Shown: piece after piece, positions 23,490-32,231 of the stretch
Layout of the letters: each line of letters opens with the position of its first letter
How positions within the stretch are numbered: position 1 is the first letter of the stretch
Assembly: GCA_964549525.1 (NCBI GenBank)
Contig: CAZJUR010000008.1
Span: 1 to 47,520, forward strand
Direction of reading: 5' to 3'
Source: CAZJUR01 sp964549525
GTDB lineage: Bacteria > Patescibacteriota > Saccharimonadia > Saccharimonadales > Saccharimonadaceae
Length of the DNA stretch: 47,520 bases
Position numbers and translations under genes: made by a program
The notes under the pieces: generated by a model
Database searches by the model: none
Told to the model about the DNA's origin: nothing
Seen by the model: the letters and a program-made list of their open reading frames with translations, nothing else

Positions 23490-25010
23490 TTAAACGTCCC
23501 GGAAAACTTCAATACGCGCACCTAAGCTATTGAGGCGGGTAGCCAAATCTTCATAACCGCGAGCGATCGAATAAATTCCCCGCAGAGTTGAAGTACCTGG
23601 TGCAGCAATCATAGCAAGAAGTATGACAACTGAAGGCCGCAAGGCAGGGGGAGCCACAATATCGGCTGATTGCCATTTTGTCGGACCGCTGATATAAACT
23701 CTGTGAGGATCGAGCAGTTCTACCTCTGCATTTAATTTTGTTAGTTCGGTTAAATAAATTGAGCGGTTTTCATATACCCAATCATGAATCAATGTTCTTC
23801 CTTTTGCCATCGCTGCAATTAATGCAAAAAACGGTAAATTATCAATATTCAGACCCGGAAATGGTCCAGGGTGAATCTTGTCTTTAGCGGCGCTAAGTTT
23901 ACATGGATGGGTAGTAATATCAACTAGCCGAGTGTGCCCATTTCGAGCCACATATTCGTTTGAAAAACTATATAAAAAGCCCATTTCTTTTAGTAACTCA
24001 AGCTCAATTTCCATAAATTCAATTGGTACTCGTTTGATAGTAATTTCTGAGTGTGTGGCAATAGCGGCGGCTACAAAGCTCATTGCTTCAATCGGATCTT
24101 CACTTGGAGCATACGTAATATCTTTAGTAATTTCATTTTTGCCATGTATAGTTAATGAAGTTGTCCCAATACCATCGATCTTTATTCCGAGTTTTGTTAA
24201 AAAAAGACAGATATCTTGCACCATATAGTTAGGGCTGGCGTTTCGAATGACGGTTTTGGCAGGGTGTAACGCTGCAGCCATTAAAACATTTTCTGTTACG
24301 GTATCGCCTCGTTCAGTTAAAACGATCGTTCTATCTTCAGTGTGTTTTTTTACGGTAATATCGTAAAAGTTATTATGCGTATTAACGTGTAGGCCAAAGT
24401 GTGCAAGCGCTGCTAAATGGGGTTCTACGGTTCGAGTTCCTAAATTACAGCCCCCGGCATAGGGAATTTTAAAATGATGGTACTGATGAAGCAGTGGCCC
24501 CATAAACATAATAACTGTACGTGTTTTTTTAGCTGCCGATACATTGATCTGATCAAGCTTCAATCGTTTTGGAGGAATAATTTCAAGGTCATTATGTTCA
24601 AGCCAGCGTGTTTTGACACCTATACTCACTAATACTTCAATAATACGATTGACTTCTTCGATCCGGGCGACTTGCCGCAAAGTTGTCTTACCTTTATTTA
24701 GAAGCGCTGCACATAAAAGAGCGACTGCTGCATTCTTACTGGTTTTTACATCGATCGACCCACTAAGTGGGGTACCACCATGCACTCGGAAATGGAGGGT
24801 GCCAGGTGTTCCAAAGCTAACGATTTCACTAGATAATACTTCACCGATTCGCGCTACCATTTCGAGCGAAACGTTTTGGTGGCCTTTCTCTATACGGTTA
24901 ATAGCACTCTGTGACGTCTCAAGAGCTTGTGCTAATTGAGCTTGAGTTAACCCTTTAGATAAGCGTGCGCTTTGGATAATACTTCCAACTTTTTGCTTGT
25001 AGCTCGTCAT
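23490..25010 (-). CDS. murA: MurA (UDP-GlcNAc enolpyruvyl transferase) fused to an N-terminal XRE helix-turn-helix
   Basis: 506 aa, about 80 longer than MurA. Residues 8-62 form a lambda-Cro/XRE HTH (SKGLTQAQLAQALETSQSAINRIEKG in pieces, recognition helix SQSAINRIE). MurA follows from about 70: KNAA (Lys92, Asn93), the PEP-binding loop Cys188 in GGCNLGTRTVEPH, and the C-terminal DNLPFF. Catalyses the first committed step of peptidoglycan synthesis. A 16-bp perfect palindrome lies between its -35 and -10 boxes, so the fused HTH may repress its own gene and link enzyme level or substrate binding to expression (inference). Cys188 is kept, so fosfomycin sensitivity would be expected. Confidence 0.93.
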   Translation of the reverse strand: MTSYKQKVGSIIQSARLSKGLTQAQLAQALETSQSAINRIEKGHQNVSLEMVARIGEVLSSEIVSFGTPGTLHFRVHGGTPLSGSIDVKTSKNAAVALLCAALLNKGKTTLRQVARIEEVNRIIEVLVSIGVKTRWLEHNDLEIIPPKRLKLDQINVSAAKKTRTVIMFMGPLLHQYHHFKIPYAGGCNLGTRTVEPHLAALAHFGLHVNTHNNFYDITVKKHTEDRTIVLTERGDTVTENVLMAAALHPAKTVIRNASPNYMVQDICLFLTKLGIKIDGIGTTSLTIHGKNEITKDITYAPSEDPIEAMSFVAAAIATHSEITIKRVPIEFMEIELELLKEMGFLYSFSNEYVARNGHTRLVDITTHPCKLSAAKDKIHPGPFPGLNIDNLPFFALIAAMAKGRTLIHDWVYENRSIYLTELTKLNAEVELLDPHRVYISGPTKWQSADIVAPPALRPSVVILLAMIAAPGTSTLRGIYSIARGYEDLATRLNSLGARIEVFRDV

Positions 25011-25019
25011 GTAATATTA

Positions 25020-25048
25020 AACATATATCATATATGATATTTTGTCAA
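25020..25048 (-). promoter_or_regulatory. murA promoter with palindromic operator
   Basis: Minus strand: TTGACA (25048-25043), 17-bp spacer, TATGTT (25025-25020), then 9 nt to the ATG at 25010, a leaderless layout. The perfect palindrome ATATCATATATGATAT (25025-25040) fills the spacer. Confidence 0.7.
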
Positions 25049-25103
25049 GGAGTTTTACATGTTTGACTCGCGAAAATGAAATCATTACAATAAGTAAAAT
25101 ATT

Positions 25104-25808
25104 ATGACAAAATTTTCTCCCTCAACCAATAAATTTTATTGTTTTTCTCCCCCAGTTATGATCGCTACCTTTTTATTTGAAATCTTTTCAGTTGTATATA
25201 TACTTTGGCGATACAAGTTAAATCTTGCTACACAAATTATTATTGCAATACTAGTTAATTTAGCTATTTTTCAATATGCAGAATATCGCATTTGTGATGG
25301 AGGAGACATACAGTGGGCAAAGATCGGATTTGTAGCTATTTCATTCTTGCCACCACTTGGCATTCATTTAGCCAGTGTCATCGCTAAAAAAAATACTCAG
25401 TACATTAGCCTTATTTACGGGCTTGCTGCAATGTTCAGCTTGTTTTTCTTATTAACTTCAGCAATTGAATCACAAGTCTGTGGCGGTAACTATGTTATTT
25501 TTGAGTATGCGAAAAGCCCATTAGCACTCATTGTATATCCACTCTATTATTATTCGCTGACACTGATGGGAATGATCTTAAGTTTCAAATGGGCTCGAGA
25601 CAAAAATAATCATAAATCCAAAACAGCCTTAGTATCACTGGGAGCTGGTTATGCAATATTTCTCATACCCACCACTACCGTAAATATTTTAGCCCCGCAG
25701 ACTATTCAGGCTATTCCATCTATTATGTGTGGGTTTGCGGTATTACTTGCAGTAGCGCTTGTATGGAAAGTTGTACCAAATACCACGAGCCTTCGATCTA
25801 AGAGGTAA
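25104..25808 (+). CDS. Seven-helix membrane protein, unknown
   Basis: 234 aa with seven predicted helices and short loops. Notable residues are conserved-looking polar groups in helix 2-3 (FQYAEYRICDGGDIQWAKIGF in two parts) and Cys near a helix 5 start (ESQVCGGNYV). The layout recalls the 7TM input domains of some sensor proteins, but no output domain follows. Divergent from murA across a 93-bp gap; TACAAT lies about 12 nt before the ATG. Confidence 0.65.
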   Translation: MTKFSPSTNKFYCFSPPVMIATFLFEIFSVVYILWRYKLNLATQIIIAILVNLAIFQYAEYRICDGGDIQWAKIGFVAISFLPPLGIHLASVIAKKNTQYISLIYGLAAMFSLFFLLTSAIESQVCGGNYVIFEYAKSPLALIVYPLYYYSLTLMGMILSFKWARDKNNHKSKTALVSLGAGYAIFLIPTTTVNILAPQTIQAIPSIMCGFAVLLAVALVWKVVPNTTSLRSKR

Positions 25809-25816
25809 TCATAGGG

Positions 25817-25822
25817 TATACT
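25817..25822 (+). promoter_or_regulatory. TATACT box for glyA (leaderless)
   Basis: Ends 8 nt before the ATG at 25831; no SD. Confidence 0.55.
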
Positions 25823-25830
25823 AAGTAGGT

Positions 25831-27027
25831 ATGAAAGACAGTGAAATAGAAAAGCTTATTCAGGCTGAACAAAAGCGTCAGCAAAATTGCATAGAATTAA
25901 TTCCATCTGAAAACTATGTGTCAGAAGATGTCTTAACGGCTCTTGGCAGTGTGTTTACGAACAAATATTCTGAAGGGTATCCAGGCAAGCGATATTATGG
26001 TGGTCAAGAAAATACAGATCAAGTCGAAACACTTGCGATTGAACGTGCCAAAAAATTATTTCATGCAGATCATGCTAATGTGCAGCCCCATTCTGGCGCA
26101 CAAGCCAATGCAGCGGTATATCATGCATGGTGCAAGCCAGGTGATACGATTTTAGCAATGGACCTTCAGCATGGTGGACATTTAACGCATGGGCATCCGG
26201 TTACCATCTTAGCGCAAGAATTTAATTTTATACGATATGGCATTAAAAATATTGAAACGGGTGAGATAGATTACGATCAAATTAGAAAACTAGCACGTAA
26301 ACACAAACCAAAAATTATTTTAGCAGGATTTAGTGCGTATCCCCGTGAGCTCGACTATGCGGCATTCGCTGAGATTGGCAGGGAAGTCGGAGCTTTACTG
26401 GTGGCAGATATGGCACACATTGCTGGTTTAATTGCCGGTAAAGCTGCTAAAAACCCGTTTGACTACGGGTTTCATGTGATAACCACTACGACGCACAAAA
26501 CATTGCGTGGTCCACGTGGGGGTATGATCTTATCGAAAGGTATAGTGGGCAATCCTTTACAAAAACCAGAGCACATTATTGAAAACATACCTACACTGAT
26601 TGATCGTACTGTATTTCCAGGCATGCAAGGAGGGCCACACATGCATGTAATTGCTGCTAAGGCTGTCTCATTTTATGAAGCGCTCCAACCAGAATTTAAA
26701 AAATATGCTCAGCAAGTCGTTAAAAATGCCAAAGCTTTAGCAGATGCTTTGTCAAAAAATGGCTTTCATCTCGTTACTGGTGGAACCGATAATCATTTAA
26801 TACTGATTGATGTCATGAAAAGCGCCGGAATAGATGGCGAAGAAGCTCAGCAACGACTTGAAAAAGAGGGGATAACAGTTAATAAAAATGCGATCCCAAA
26901 TGACACCCTTCCACCATTTCGACCAAGCGGAATCCGACTAGGAACTCCTGCAGTCACTTCTAGTGGTGCGAAAGAAAAAGACATGCAGGAAATTGCCGAT
27001 AAAATTACACAATTTCTAAAGGTTTGA
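25831..27027 (+). CDS. glyA: Serine hydroxymethyltransferase
   Basis: 398 aa. PLP lysine Lys223 in THKTLRGPRGG; IELIPSENYVS, YSEGYPGKRYYGG and DMAHIAGLIA are all canonical. Interconverts serine and glycine with transfer of a one-carbon unit to tetrahydrofolate. With folD at 33 kb it supplies one-carbon units, one of the few anabolic routes kept in reduced Patescibacteria. Ends in TGA, evidence for the standard code. Convergent with pilin 1 (stops adjacent). Confidence 0.98.
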   Translation: MKDSEIEKLIQAEQKRQQNCIELIPSENYVSEDVLTALGSVFTNKYSEGYPGKRYYGGQENTDQVETLAIERAKKLFHADHANVQPHSGAQANAAVYHAWCKPGDTILAMDLQHGGHLTHGHPVTILAQEFNFIRYGIKNIETGEIDYDQIRKLARKHKPKIILAGFSAYPRELDYAAFAEIGREVGALLVADMAHIAGLIAGKAAKNPFDYGFHVITTTTHKTLRGPRGGMILSKGIVGNPLQKPEHIIENIPTLIDRTVFPGMQGGPHMHVIAAKAVSFYEALQPEFKKYAQQVVKNAKALADALSKNGFHLVTGGTDNHLILIDVMKSAGIDGEEAQQRLEKEGITVNKNAIPNDTLPPFRPSGIRLGTPAVTSSGAKEKDMQEIADKITQFLKV

Positions 27028-27570
27028 TTAACAACTTGCCACATTACCCGCAGCAGTAGTTTTCACTGCTGCATTTGTGGCTGCACTGTTAGTAGGATCT
27101 GGGTAATATACTAATAATCCACCGGCTGAATTGCATGTTTTGACAGTATAGGTTTTTAGGCCTGAAGATGTATTTTGATACAATGCGTTGGTGATGGCAC
27201 TTGGGCTAGTAGGGTTAGTAGTACCAGAACCTATAGTATTAACCACTGCACTTGAAGCAGATGAGGTAAATGCTACTGAAACATTTGTAGGTAGGACGGC
27301 AAGTTGTCCACTAAAGTTTCCAGCTGTAGTCGGATACGTTCCATTATTATCAGCTGCATACGCTTCGGCCTTTTTCATTATTGCTTGCGCATCAGTTTGA
27401 TATTGTGCAGCTCGGGCTCGATTCTGTATACCGTTATATGCGACAATCACTAATGCTGCTAAAATACCGATGATCACAATGACGATCAAGAGCTCGACGA
27501 TAGTGAAGCCTTTATGAAGATGTGGTTGCTTGTATATAGGTACATTTAACCATACTTTAGTTGAATTCAT
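27028..27570 (-). CDS. Type IV pilin (tandem copy 1)
   Basis: 180 aa. A leader of about 23 residues ends in HKG, followed by FTIVELLIVIVIIGILAALVIVAYNGIQ: prepilin peptidase cuts after Gly, and Glu5 is present. A globular head follows, with a C-terminal Cys pair (VKTCNS...VASC) that could form a pilin D-loop. SD GGTGAG lies upstream. Its first half is almost identical to the next gene, with a 62-bp exact match, while the C-terminal thirds differ. Probably a major or minor subunit of the type IV pilus used for motility or host contact. Confidence 0.92.
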   Translation of the reverse strand: MNSTKVWLNVPIYKQPHLHKGFTIVELLIVIVIIGILAALVIVAYNGIQNRARAAQYQTDAQAIMKKAEAYAADNNGTYPTTAGNFSGQLAVLPTNVSVAFTSSASSAVVNTIGSGTTNPTSPSAITNALYQNTSSGLKTYTVKTCNSAGGLLVYYPDPTNSAATNAAVKTTAAGNVASC

Positions 27571-27619
27571 AATATCTCACCGCCATTCTTTTGATACTTA
27601 TTTTATTTACGAGTAATTT

Positions 27620-28123
27620 CTAGCAGCTTGTTGTGGTGCCTGCAGAATATGATCTTGCTGCACCAGTAGCTGCTTGAGTCGGATCAGCATAGAAAACAAG
27701 AAGGCCTTGATTCGTACCACATGCTTTTACTGCGTAAGTTTTGGCACCAGATACAATAGACATTGCATTAGTTTCTGAAGCTGGTGTCGCGAAAGCAGTA
27801 GATTTAATTGTATTAATCATATTTGATGTTGTGTTGGTTACAAAGAATACACTAACTCCAGTTGGCAGTGCCGCTAATTGACCACTAAAGTTTCCAGCTG
27901 TAGTCGGATACGTTCCATTATTATCAGCTGCATACGCTTCGGCTTTTTTTTGAATCGCTTGCGCATCAGTTTGATATTGTGCAGCTCGGGCTCGATCTTG
28001 TATACCATTGTAAGCAACAATTACCAGTGCTGCCAAGATACCGATGATCACAATGACGATCAAGAGCTCGACGATGGTGAAACCACCTTCTTTTTTGATT
28101 TTTTTAATATTGTTAAGAGTCAT
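27620..28123 (-). CDS. Type IV pilin (tandem copy 2)
   Basis: 167 aa. Leader MTLNNIKKIKKEGG, then FTIVELLIVIVIIGILAALVIVAYNGIQD with Glu5. A C-terminal Cys pair (VKACGT...TTSC). SD AGGGGG before the ATG. Shares long identical DNA blocks with copy 1 in the helix and first head segment but has a different variable region (TGVSVFFVTNTTSN against TNVSVAFTSSASSA). 49 bp separates the two copies. Confidence 0.92.
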   Translation of the reverse strand: MTLNNIKKIKKEGGFTIVELLIVIVIIGILAALVIVAYNGIQDRARAAQYQTDAQAIQKKAEAYAADNNGTYPTTAGNFSGQLAALPTGVSVFFVTNTTSNMINTIKSTAFATPASETNAMSIVSGAKTYAVKACGTNQGLLVFYADPTQAATGAARSYSAGTTTSC

Positions 28124-28190
28124 TCTTTGCCCCCTAATTAGTTACTAGTTATATCAAGATAATACGCTATTATAAACGTAAGTGCAATAC

Positions 28191-28943
28191 TTAATTATTT
28201 AAACGGCCGATTCGTAGAGTAGAAGTATAATTTCCATCATTCTGATTAGGGGAGGTGATAGTGCTGTTGATTGATACAGAAACACTCGATGTAAAGGGGA
28301 CATCGGCACTATTTGTTATAGGCGTTGTTGTACTGGAGTTTAAAAAATACTCAACAGTGAAGTTATCCACGCTGCCCACAGTTGTCACTTGGATGTCTTT
28401 TACTGTACAAGCTTGGGATTCACTACACGATTGTTGAGCAAGTTTAGTGCCACAGGTGGGGCCGCCTGTCGTAATCGTGAGAGTTCGTCGATATAACGAA
28501 TTGTTTTTAACAAAGTAGATGATAAGTATAGGTGTAGTATTATTCTCATCTGCAATAGTGCCGCCGACGCACGGACTGACACCACCGAAGGCGGGTACAG
28601 TAGCAGAATTCTCATTTGGATTGGCTGCTACATCATATTTTTGTATAACAAGACGGTTTGAAAAAGATAAAGTCGAATAATCTACTGAATAGGAATCAGT
28701 GTAATCAGTCGTAGGGACACTTGTGAGGAAAGTTGAGCTATTGATCGCATCTTTTTCAATCATATCAAGCGCACGTTGAGTACTCCTGATCAAGCTATTC
28801 TGTCGATTTGGACCAGACACATTATTCGCAATCAAGATTAATCCGGCTATTAAACCTACTGTTACCAGTATTAAAATAGGGCTAATCACCGCTATTTCAA
28901 CTAAGGTAAATCCTCGTTGATTTTTAATTAATAAAGGTCGCAT
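28191..28943 (-). CDS. Type IV pseudopilin
   Basis: 250 aa. MRPLLIKNQRG, then FTLVEIAVISPILILVTVGLI; the prepilin cut site and Glu5 are kept. The head has two Cys pairs (SPCVGG, PTCGTK, QQSCSESQACTV). Its start overlaps the upstream gene by 20 bp, so it belongs to the murB-pseudopilin operon. Larger than the pilins, like PilW/PilX-type minor subunits that prime assembly. Confidence 0.85.
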   Translation of the reverse strand: MRPLLIKNQRGFTLVEIAVISPILILVTVGLIAGLILIANNVSGPNRQNSLIRSTQRALDMIEKDAINSSTFLTSVPTTDYTDSYSVDYSTLSFSNRLVIQKYDVAANPNENSATVPAFGGVSPCVGGTIADENNTTPILIIYFVKNNSLYRRTLTITTGGPTCGTKLAQQSCSESQACTVKDIQVTTVGSVDNFTVEYFLNSSTTTPITNSADVPFTSSVSVSINSTITSPNQNDGNYTSTLRIGRLNN

Positions 28944-29349
28944 GCGTCACCTTTGTCTGCTGGTCAACAGTTTCTACAGTTGAAGTAATTTTTATGAGGT
29001 CATTATTCGTGCAACCGTATGGATACGATATTGTTACCGTTTCGTTAACTTTGCCAAGAAACGGGTATTTTGCATTAGTCTGATTATTTTGACTTAAAAG
29101 AGTGACGTCACTAGATGAGCAGGAAAAGGTGAGGAGAACATTTCCCAGTGAAGAGATGGTGGGATATCGTCGAAGATTTGCATACGCAAGATCACTTGCT
29201 TGAGCACCACGTCGCGAATCATTATTTAGCTGAGAAATTGATAAAAATAACTGATAAAACATGATGAGAAAAAGCGTTGCAACGATTATCGTAGCCATAA
29301 GTTCTACGACAGTAAAACCGCGCTGAGACACTTTTTTAAAAACTTGCAT
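28924..29349 (-). CDS. Type IV pseudopilin
   Basis: 141 aa. MQVFKKVSQRG, then FTVVELMATIIVATLFLIMFYQLF. A short head with one Cys pair (FSCSSS, PYGCTN). Overlaps the upstream gene by 14 bp and the downstream gene by 20 bp, so all three are translated together. Minor-pilin role by context. Confidence 0.85.
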   Translation of the reverse strand: MQVFKKVSQRGFTVVELMATIIVATLFLIMFYQLFLSISQLNNDSRRGAQASDLAYANLRRYPTISSLGNVLLTFSCSSSDVTLLSQNNQTNAKYPFLGKVNETVTISYPYGCTNNDLIKITSTVETVDQQTKVTHATFIN

Positions 29350-29956
29350 CGCTATTTTTCCTCTGACTTTTTATCTCTTTTATTATATTTTCAGTCTCTG
29401 AGAAATAATAAATACTGAATGATTTACATAGACCAACGAGCCGTGAAGCAATGACTTGTCTCGTGGGATCAGCGGTTATGGCAACTGTACAAAGATTTCC
29501 ATCGGCGAGTCTAGGTTGAAACACATAAAAATCATTACTTGCATTTAATGTCCTGCCCCCTACAGTAGACCCGCTCATGTCAGCATTTGTGGAAGCTGCT
29601 ACTAAACCGGCGCCCAGCGCGCCTTTCGGAGAAGTACGAGCTCGTTGATCGATTTGATCTAAAATGGCTTGGCTTTGGACATTGTTAACCGACAGTAGCG
29701 ATGTGCTTGGATAACTTAATGGAACTGCATCGGCACCAACAGCAGTTGTGCTTTCGGGAATTGTCTTACCGCTCGGACGTCCATCAGCGTATATGTCTTC
29801 AAATAGGGAACTAATCGTATTGACATCATCGAGTCGCTCTTTATCGCGGGCCACTAATTGAGTTCTGGTGACATAGACGACAGATAAAACCGCAAGTATA
29901 GATATTATGAGCATCACTGTCGCAAGCTCTACTATAGAAAAACCCTTATGTTTCAT
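29336..29956 (-). CDS. Type IV pseudopilin
   Basis: 206 aa. MKHKG, then FSIVELATVMLIISILAVLSVVYV: a very short leader, cut after Gly5, with Glu5 of the mature protein. The head has a Cys pair (NLCTVA, VGLCKS). The first four bases overlap the murB stop (ATGA type). Confidence 0.86.
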   Translation of the reverse strand: MKHKGFSIVELATVMLIISILAVLSVVYVTRTQLVARDKERLDDVNTISSLFEDIYADGRPSGKTIPESTTAVGADAVPLSYPSTSLLSVNNVQSQAILDQIDQRARTSPKGALGAGLVAASTNADMSGSTVGGRTLNASNDFYVFQPRLADGNLCTVAITADPTRQVIASRLVGLCKSFSIYYFSETENIIKEIKSQRKNSDASF

Positions 29957-30972
29957 GTCAATAATTCCTCAGGCTCCTGCACTAATACTATTCTAAAATT
30001 ATCACGCACCCTCTCTATGATAATATCACGTAGCGCCACCAAATCTTTATAGCTCGTGCCATCCTTGTTGATAATGACGAGATTATTTTTAGGATATAGA
30101 CAAAAACCTCCTTGTGAAAGATTACTTATATCAAGTTTTTCTATTAGCCAGCCGGCGGGAACTTTGTAGGTATTTTCACCCATATCGTAGACGGGAACAT
30201 CGGGATACTGTTGGCGAATAGCATCGATTTGCCATTTCTCTGCAATAGGATTTTTAAAAAACGATCCACTATTTGCTATGAGAGACGGATCAGGTAGTTT
30301 GGTTGTCCGAATAGCTATGACGGCGTTTCGAATTGAGGCAGGCGAGTAATCAGTAATTTCATGTGTATTGAGATAGGCTTGCAGACTATCATAAAAAGGA
30401 GGCGACATACTGCCTTTAGTTAATTCTAGGGTTATTGAAATGATAATATAGCGATTTTTTTGACTGGAGTTGAAGATACTTTGGCGATATGAAAAATCAC
30501 AATCACTATTTTGTAGGGTTACGTACGAATGAGTTGTCGTGTCGTAGGCTTCTACCTCTAGAAGCGTATCGGCAATTTCTTGACCATATGCACCAATGTT
30601 CTGAACAGGCGCTGCCCCGACATAACCAGGAATAGCCGAAAGTGCCTCGATCCCACTAACTTGTAGATCAACAGATTGCTGGACCATACTATCCCACCGT
30701 TCACCGGCACCCATTTTCAGACGAATCATTGCGGCATCTTCACTGACAATGGAAAATCCTCGTAGACGGTTTAAGATCACCACACCCGGAAATCCATTGT
30801 CGGTCACGATCATATTACTACCTTGTCCTAACACTAAAAAAGGTATATGATGCGATTCCGCAAATTGAAGTGCTTCTAAAAGTTCATTGGTTGTGGTCGC
30901 AGTGGTAAGATATCGCGCCGGTCCACCAAGCTTCATTGTCGTATAATCACGAAGAGGTACATTTTCCTTCAT
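29953..30972 (-). CDS. murB: UDP-N-acetylenolpyruvoylglucosamine reductase MurB
   Basis: 339 aa. FAD-binding part: LGGPARYLTTATTTNELLEAL, VLGQGSNMIVTD, GAGERWDSMVQQSV, IPGYVGAAPVQNIGAYGQE. Substrate part: SYRQSIF and SNSGSFFKNPI (written here as IANSGSFFKNP), where the catalytic Ser protonates the enolpyruvyl group. The type I layout without a type II-specific loop change is likely. Follows MurA in peptidoglycan synthesis. The gene leads the pseudopilin operon, and TATACT lies 11 nt before the ATG on the minus strand. Confidence 0.97.
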   Translation of the reverse strand: MKENVPLRDYTTMKLGGPARYLTTATTTNELLEALQFAESHHIPFLVLGQGSNMIVTDNGFPGVVILNRLRGFSIVSEDAAMIRLKMGAGERWDSMVQQSVDLQVSGIEALSAIPGYVGAAPVQNIGAYGQEIADTLLEVEAYDTTTHSYVTLQNSDCDFSYRQSIFNSSQKNRYIIISITLELTKGSMSPPFYDSLQAYLNTHEITDYSPASIRNAVIAIRTTKLPDPSLIANSGSFFKNPIAEKWQIDAIRQQYPDVPVYDMGENTYKVPAGWLIEKLDISNLSQGGFCLYPKNNLVIINKDGTSYKDLVALRDIIIERVRDNFRIVLVQEPEELLT

Positions 30973-31024
30973 ACTTATGCTTTAGTATAGTATGTTTAGT
31001 CTAGAGTGACTAGTGTTAATCTGT

Positions 31025-31030
31025 TATAAT
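31025..31030 (+). promoter_or_regulatory. TATAAT box for tRNA-Arg
   Basis: Ends 8 nt before the 5' end of tRNA-Arg. Confidence 0.6.
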
Positions 31031-31038
31031 GATTGAGC

Positions 31039-31115
31039 GCACCCGTAGCTCAGCTGGATAGAGCGTTGGCTTGCGGAGCCAAAGGTCATAGGTTCGAATC
31101 CTGTCGGGTGTACCA
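31039..31115 (+). tRNA. tRNA-Arg (GCG)
   Basis: Acceptor GCACCCG/CGGGTGT (one G-T pair). D arm GCTC-AGCTGGATA-GAGC. Anticodon stem TTGGC/GCCAA around TTGCGGA, anticodon GCG. T arm TAGG-TTCGAAT-CCTG. CCA encoded. Confidence 0.95.
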
Positions 31116-31118
31116 AAA

Positions 31119-31145
31119 ACCTCACATTTGTGGGGTATTTTTTTT
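31119..31145 (+). terminator. Terminator after tRNA-Arg
   Basis: ACCTCAC pairs with GTGGGGT (one T-G pair), followed by a run of eight T at 31138-31145. Confidence 0.75.
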
Positions 31146-31236
31146 GTATAAGCCGCAAGAAAGAGACATAGTGAAGCGATATCTTATCGGATAAATCTTC
31201 ATTGTAAAAGATAGTCAAAGCTTATAAAATAACAAT

Positions 31237-31662
31237 ATGAGTACAAATAAAACTATTGCTAACCAATCATCTGTCGATGAATTTCTCTCTAAACAGCCAG
31301 ATCTTGAACAACAGCAGGACTGTCGAACACTTATTAAAATCATGTCTGAAATTAGCAATTGTCCACCAGTTATGTGGGGTTCTTCAATAGTTGGATTTGA
31401 TAGCTACCATTATAAATATGACTCAGGTAGAGAGGGGGACATGTGTATTATCGGATTTTCACCCCGCAAAGCAGGACTTTCAATCTATTTAGTAGATGGG
31501 GTAGATAACTACAAAGAAAAACTACAAAATCTTGGAAAATATAAAAACGGTAAATCATGTTTATATCTTGATTCTCTCAAAAACATTAACCTCGATGTTT
31601 TACGGAACGTATTAAAAGCAAGTTATACATGGACTAAGTCACAACACAGTAAAACTACATGA
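31237..31662 (+). CDS. DUF1801 (YdhG-like) protein
   Basis: 141 aa. SSVDEFLSKQPD, CRTLIKIMSEISN, PVMWGSSIVGFDSYHY and SPRKAGLSIYLV match the DUF1801 pattern, a small alpha/beta fold. CLYLDSLKNIN and the terminal helix complete it. Cytoplasmic; function of the family is not established. No SD; no clear -10 close to the ATG. Confidence 0.85.
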   Translation: MSTNKTIANQSSVDEFLSKQPDLEQQQDCRTLIKIMSEISNCPPVMWGSSIVGFDSYHYKYDSGREGDMCIIGFSPRKAGLSIYLVDGVDNYKEKLQNLGKYKNGKSCLYLDSLKNINLDVLRNVLKASYTWTKSQHSKTT

Positions 31663-31668
31663 TATACT
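31663..31668 (+). promoter_or_regulatory. TATACT box (leaderless) for a pilin gene
   Basis: Ends 7 nt before the ATG at 31676; starts immediately after the DUF1801 stop. Confidence 0.5.
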
Positions 31669-31675
31669 AAAAAAT

Positions 31676-32101
31676 ATGAATGCTTATGCTTACCGACAGA
31701 TACAGCGTGGCTTTACCGTCGTAGAATTAATGACCGTGATAGTAGTCATGGGCATTTTGGCGGGCATCGTGTATGTCAATGGTACTGGGTATATTGAACG
31801 AGCTGCTCAATCTAGTGCGAAAGGAGATTTAACTTCTGCTGCTTCTAAACTACAGGTTATGTACAATAAAGATGGCATATATCCCGCACCGACTGGTACA
31901 AATACGCTGCCTACTTCGGTAGAAGTAAAGATCACCGACAGTAGCGCCAGTTTTGATAAATACTTTACCTCAACTGATCAAACAAAATTCTGTCTCTTTT
32001 TAAAAAATACACGTTTTGCTTCGGCTAGTGCCTATGTAGGATCAAAAGCTACCATACCAGTAGCTGCTTCACAATGTCCGACTGATGAAAATTTGTGGTA
32101 A
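31676..32101 (+). CDS. Type IV pilin-like protein
   Basis: 141 aa. Leader MNAYAYRQIQRG, then FTVVELMTVIVVMGILAGIVYVNG: prepilin cut site with Glu5. The head ends with a Cys pair (TKFCLFL and ASQCPTDENLW). Lies alone on the plus strand, away from the minus-strand pilin operon, with its own leaderless-type promoter, so it may be expressed separately. Confidence 0.9.
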   Translation: MNAYAYRQIQRGFTVVELMTVIVVMGILAGIVYVNGTGYIERAAQSSAKGDLTSAASKLQVMYNKDGIYPAPTGTNTLPTSVEVKITDSSASFDKYFTSTDQTKFCLFLKNTRFASASAYVGSKATIPVAASQCPTDENLW

Positions 32102-32154
32102 TCATTTACCTCTTAGGTCTTTTTTGCTATAGTATCTCTGTTATACAGAAGTAC

Positions 32155-32231
32155 GGGCCAGTAGCTCAGTTGGTTAGAGCACCTGCCTCTTAAGCAGGGT
32201 GTCGAGGGTTCGAGCCCCTCCTGGCCCTCCA
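32155..32231 (+). tRNA. tRNA-Lys (CTT)
   Basis: Acceptor GGGCCAG/CTGGCCC. Anticodon stem CCTGC/GCAGG around CTCTTAA, anticodon CTT. T arm GAGGG-TTCGAGC-CCCTC. CCA encoded. Its last 20 bases recur exactly at 32405-32424. Confidence 0.95.

Noticed and set aside
31024..31218. 64-aa reverse-strand frame with GFEPMTFGSASQRSIQLSYG
   Set aside because: This is the well-known spurious translation of the antisense of tRNA-Arg.
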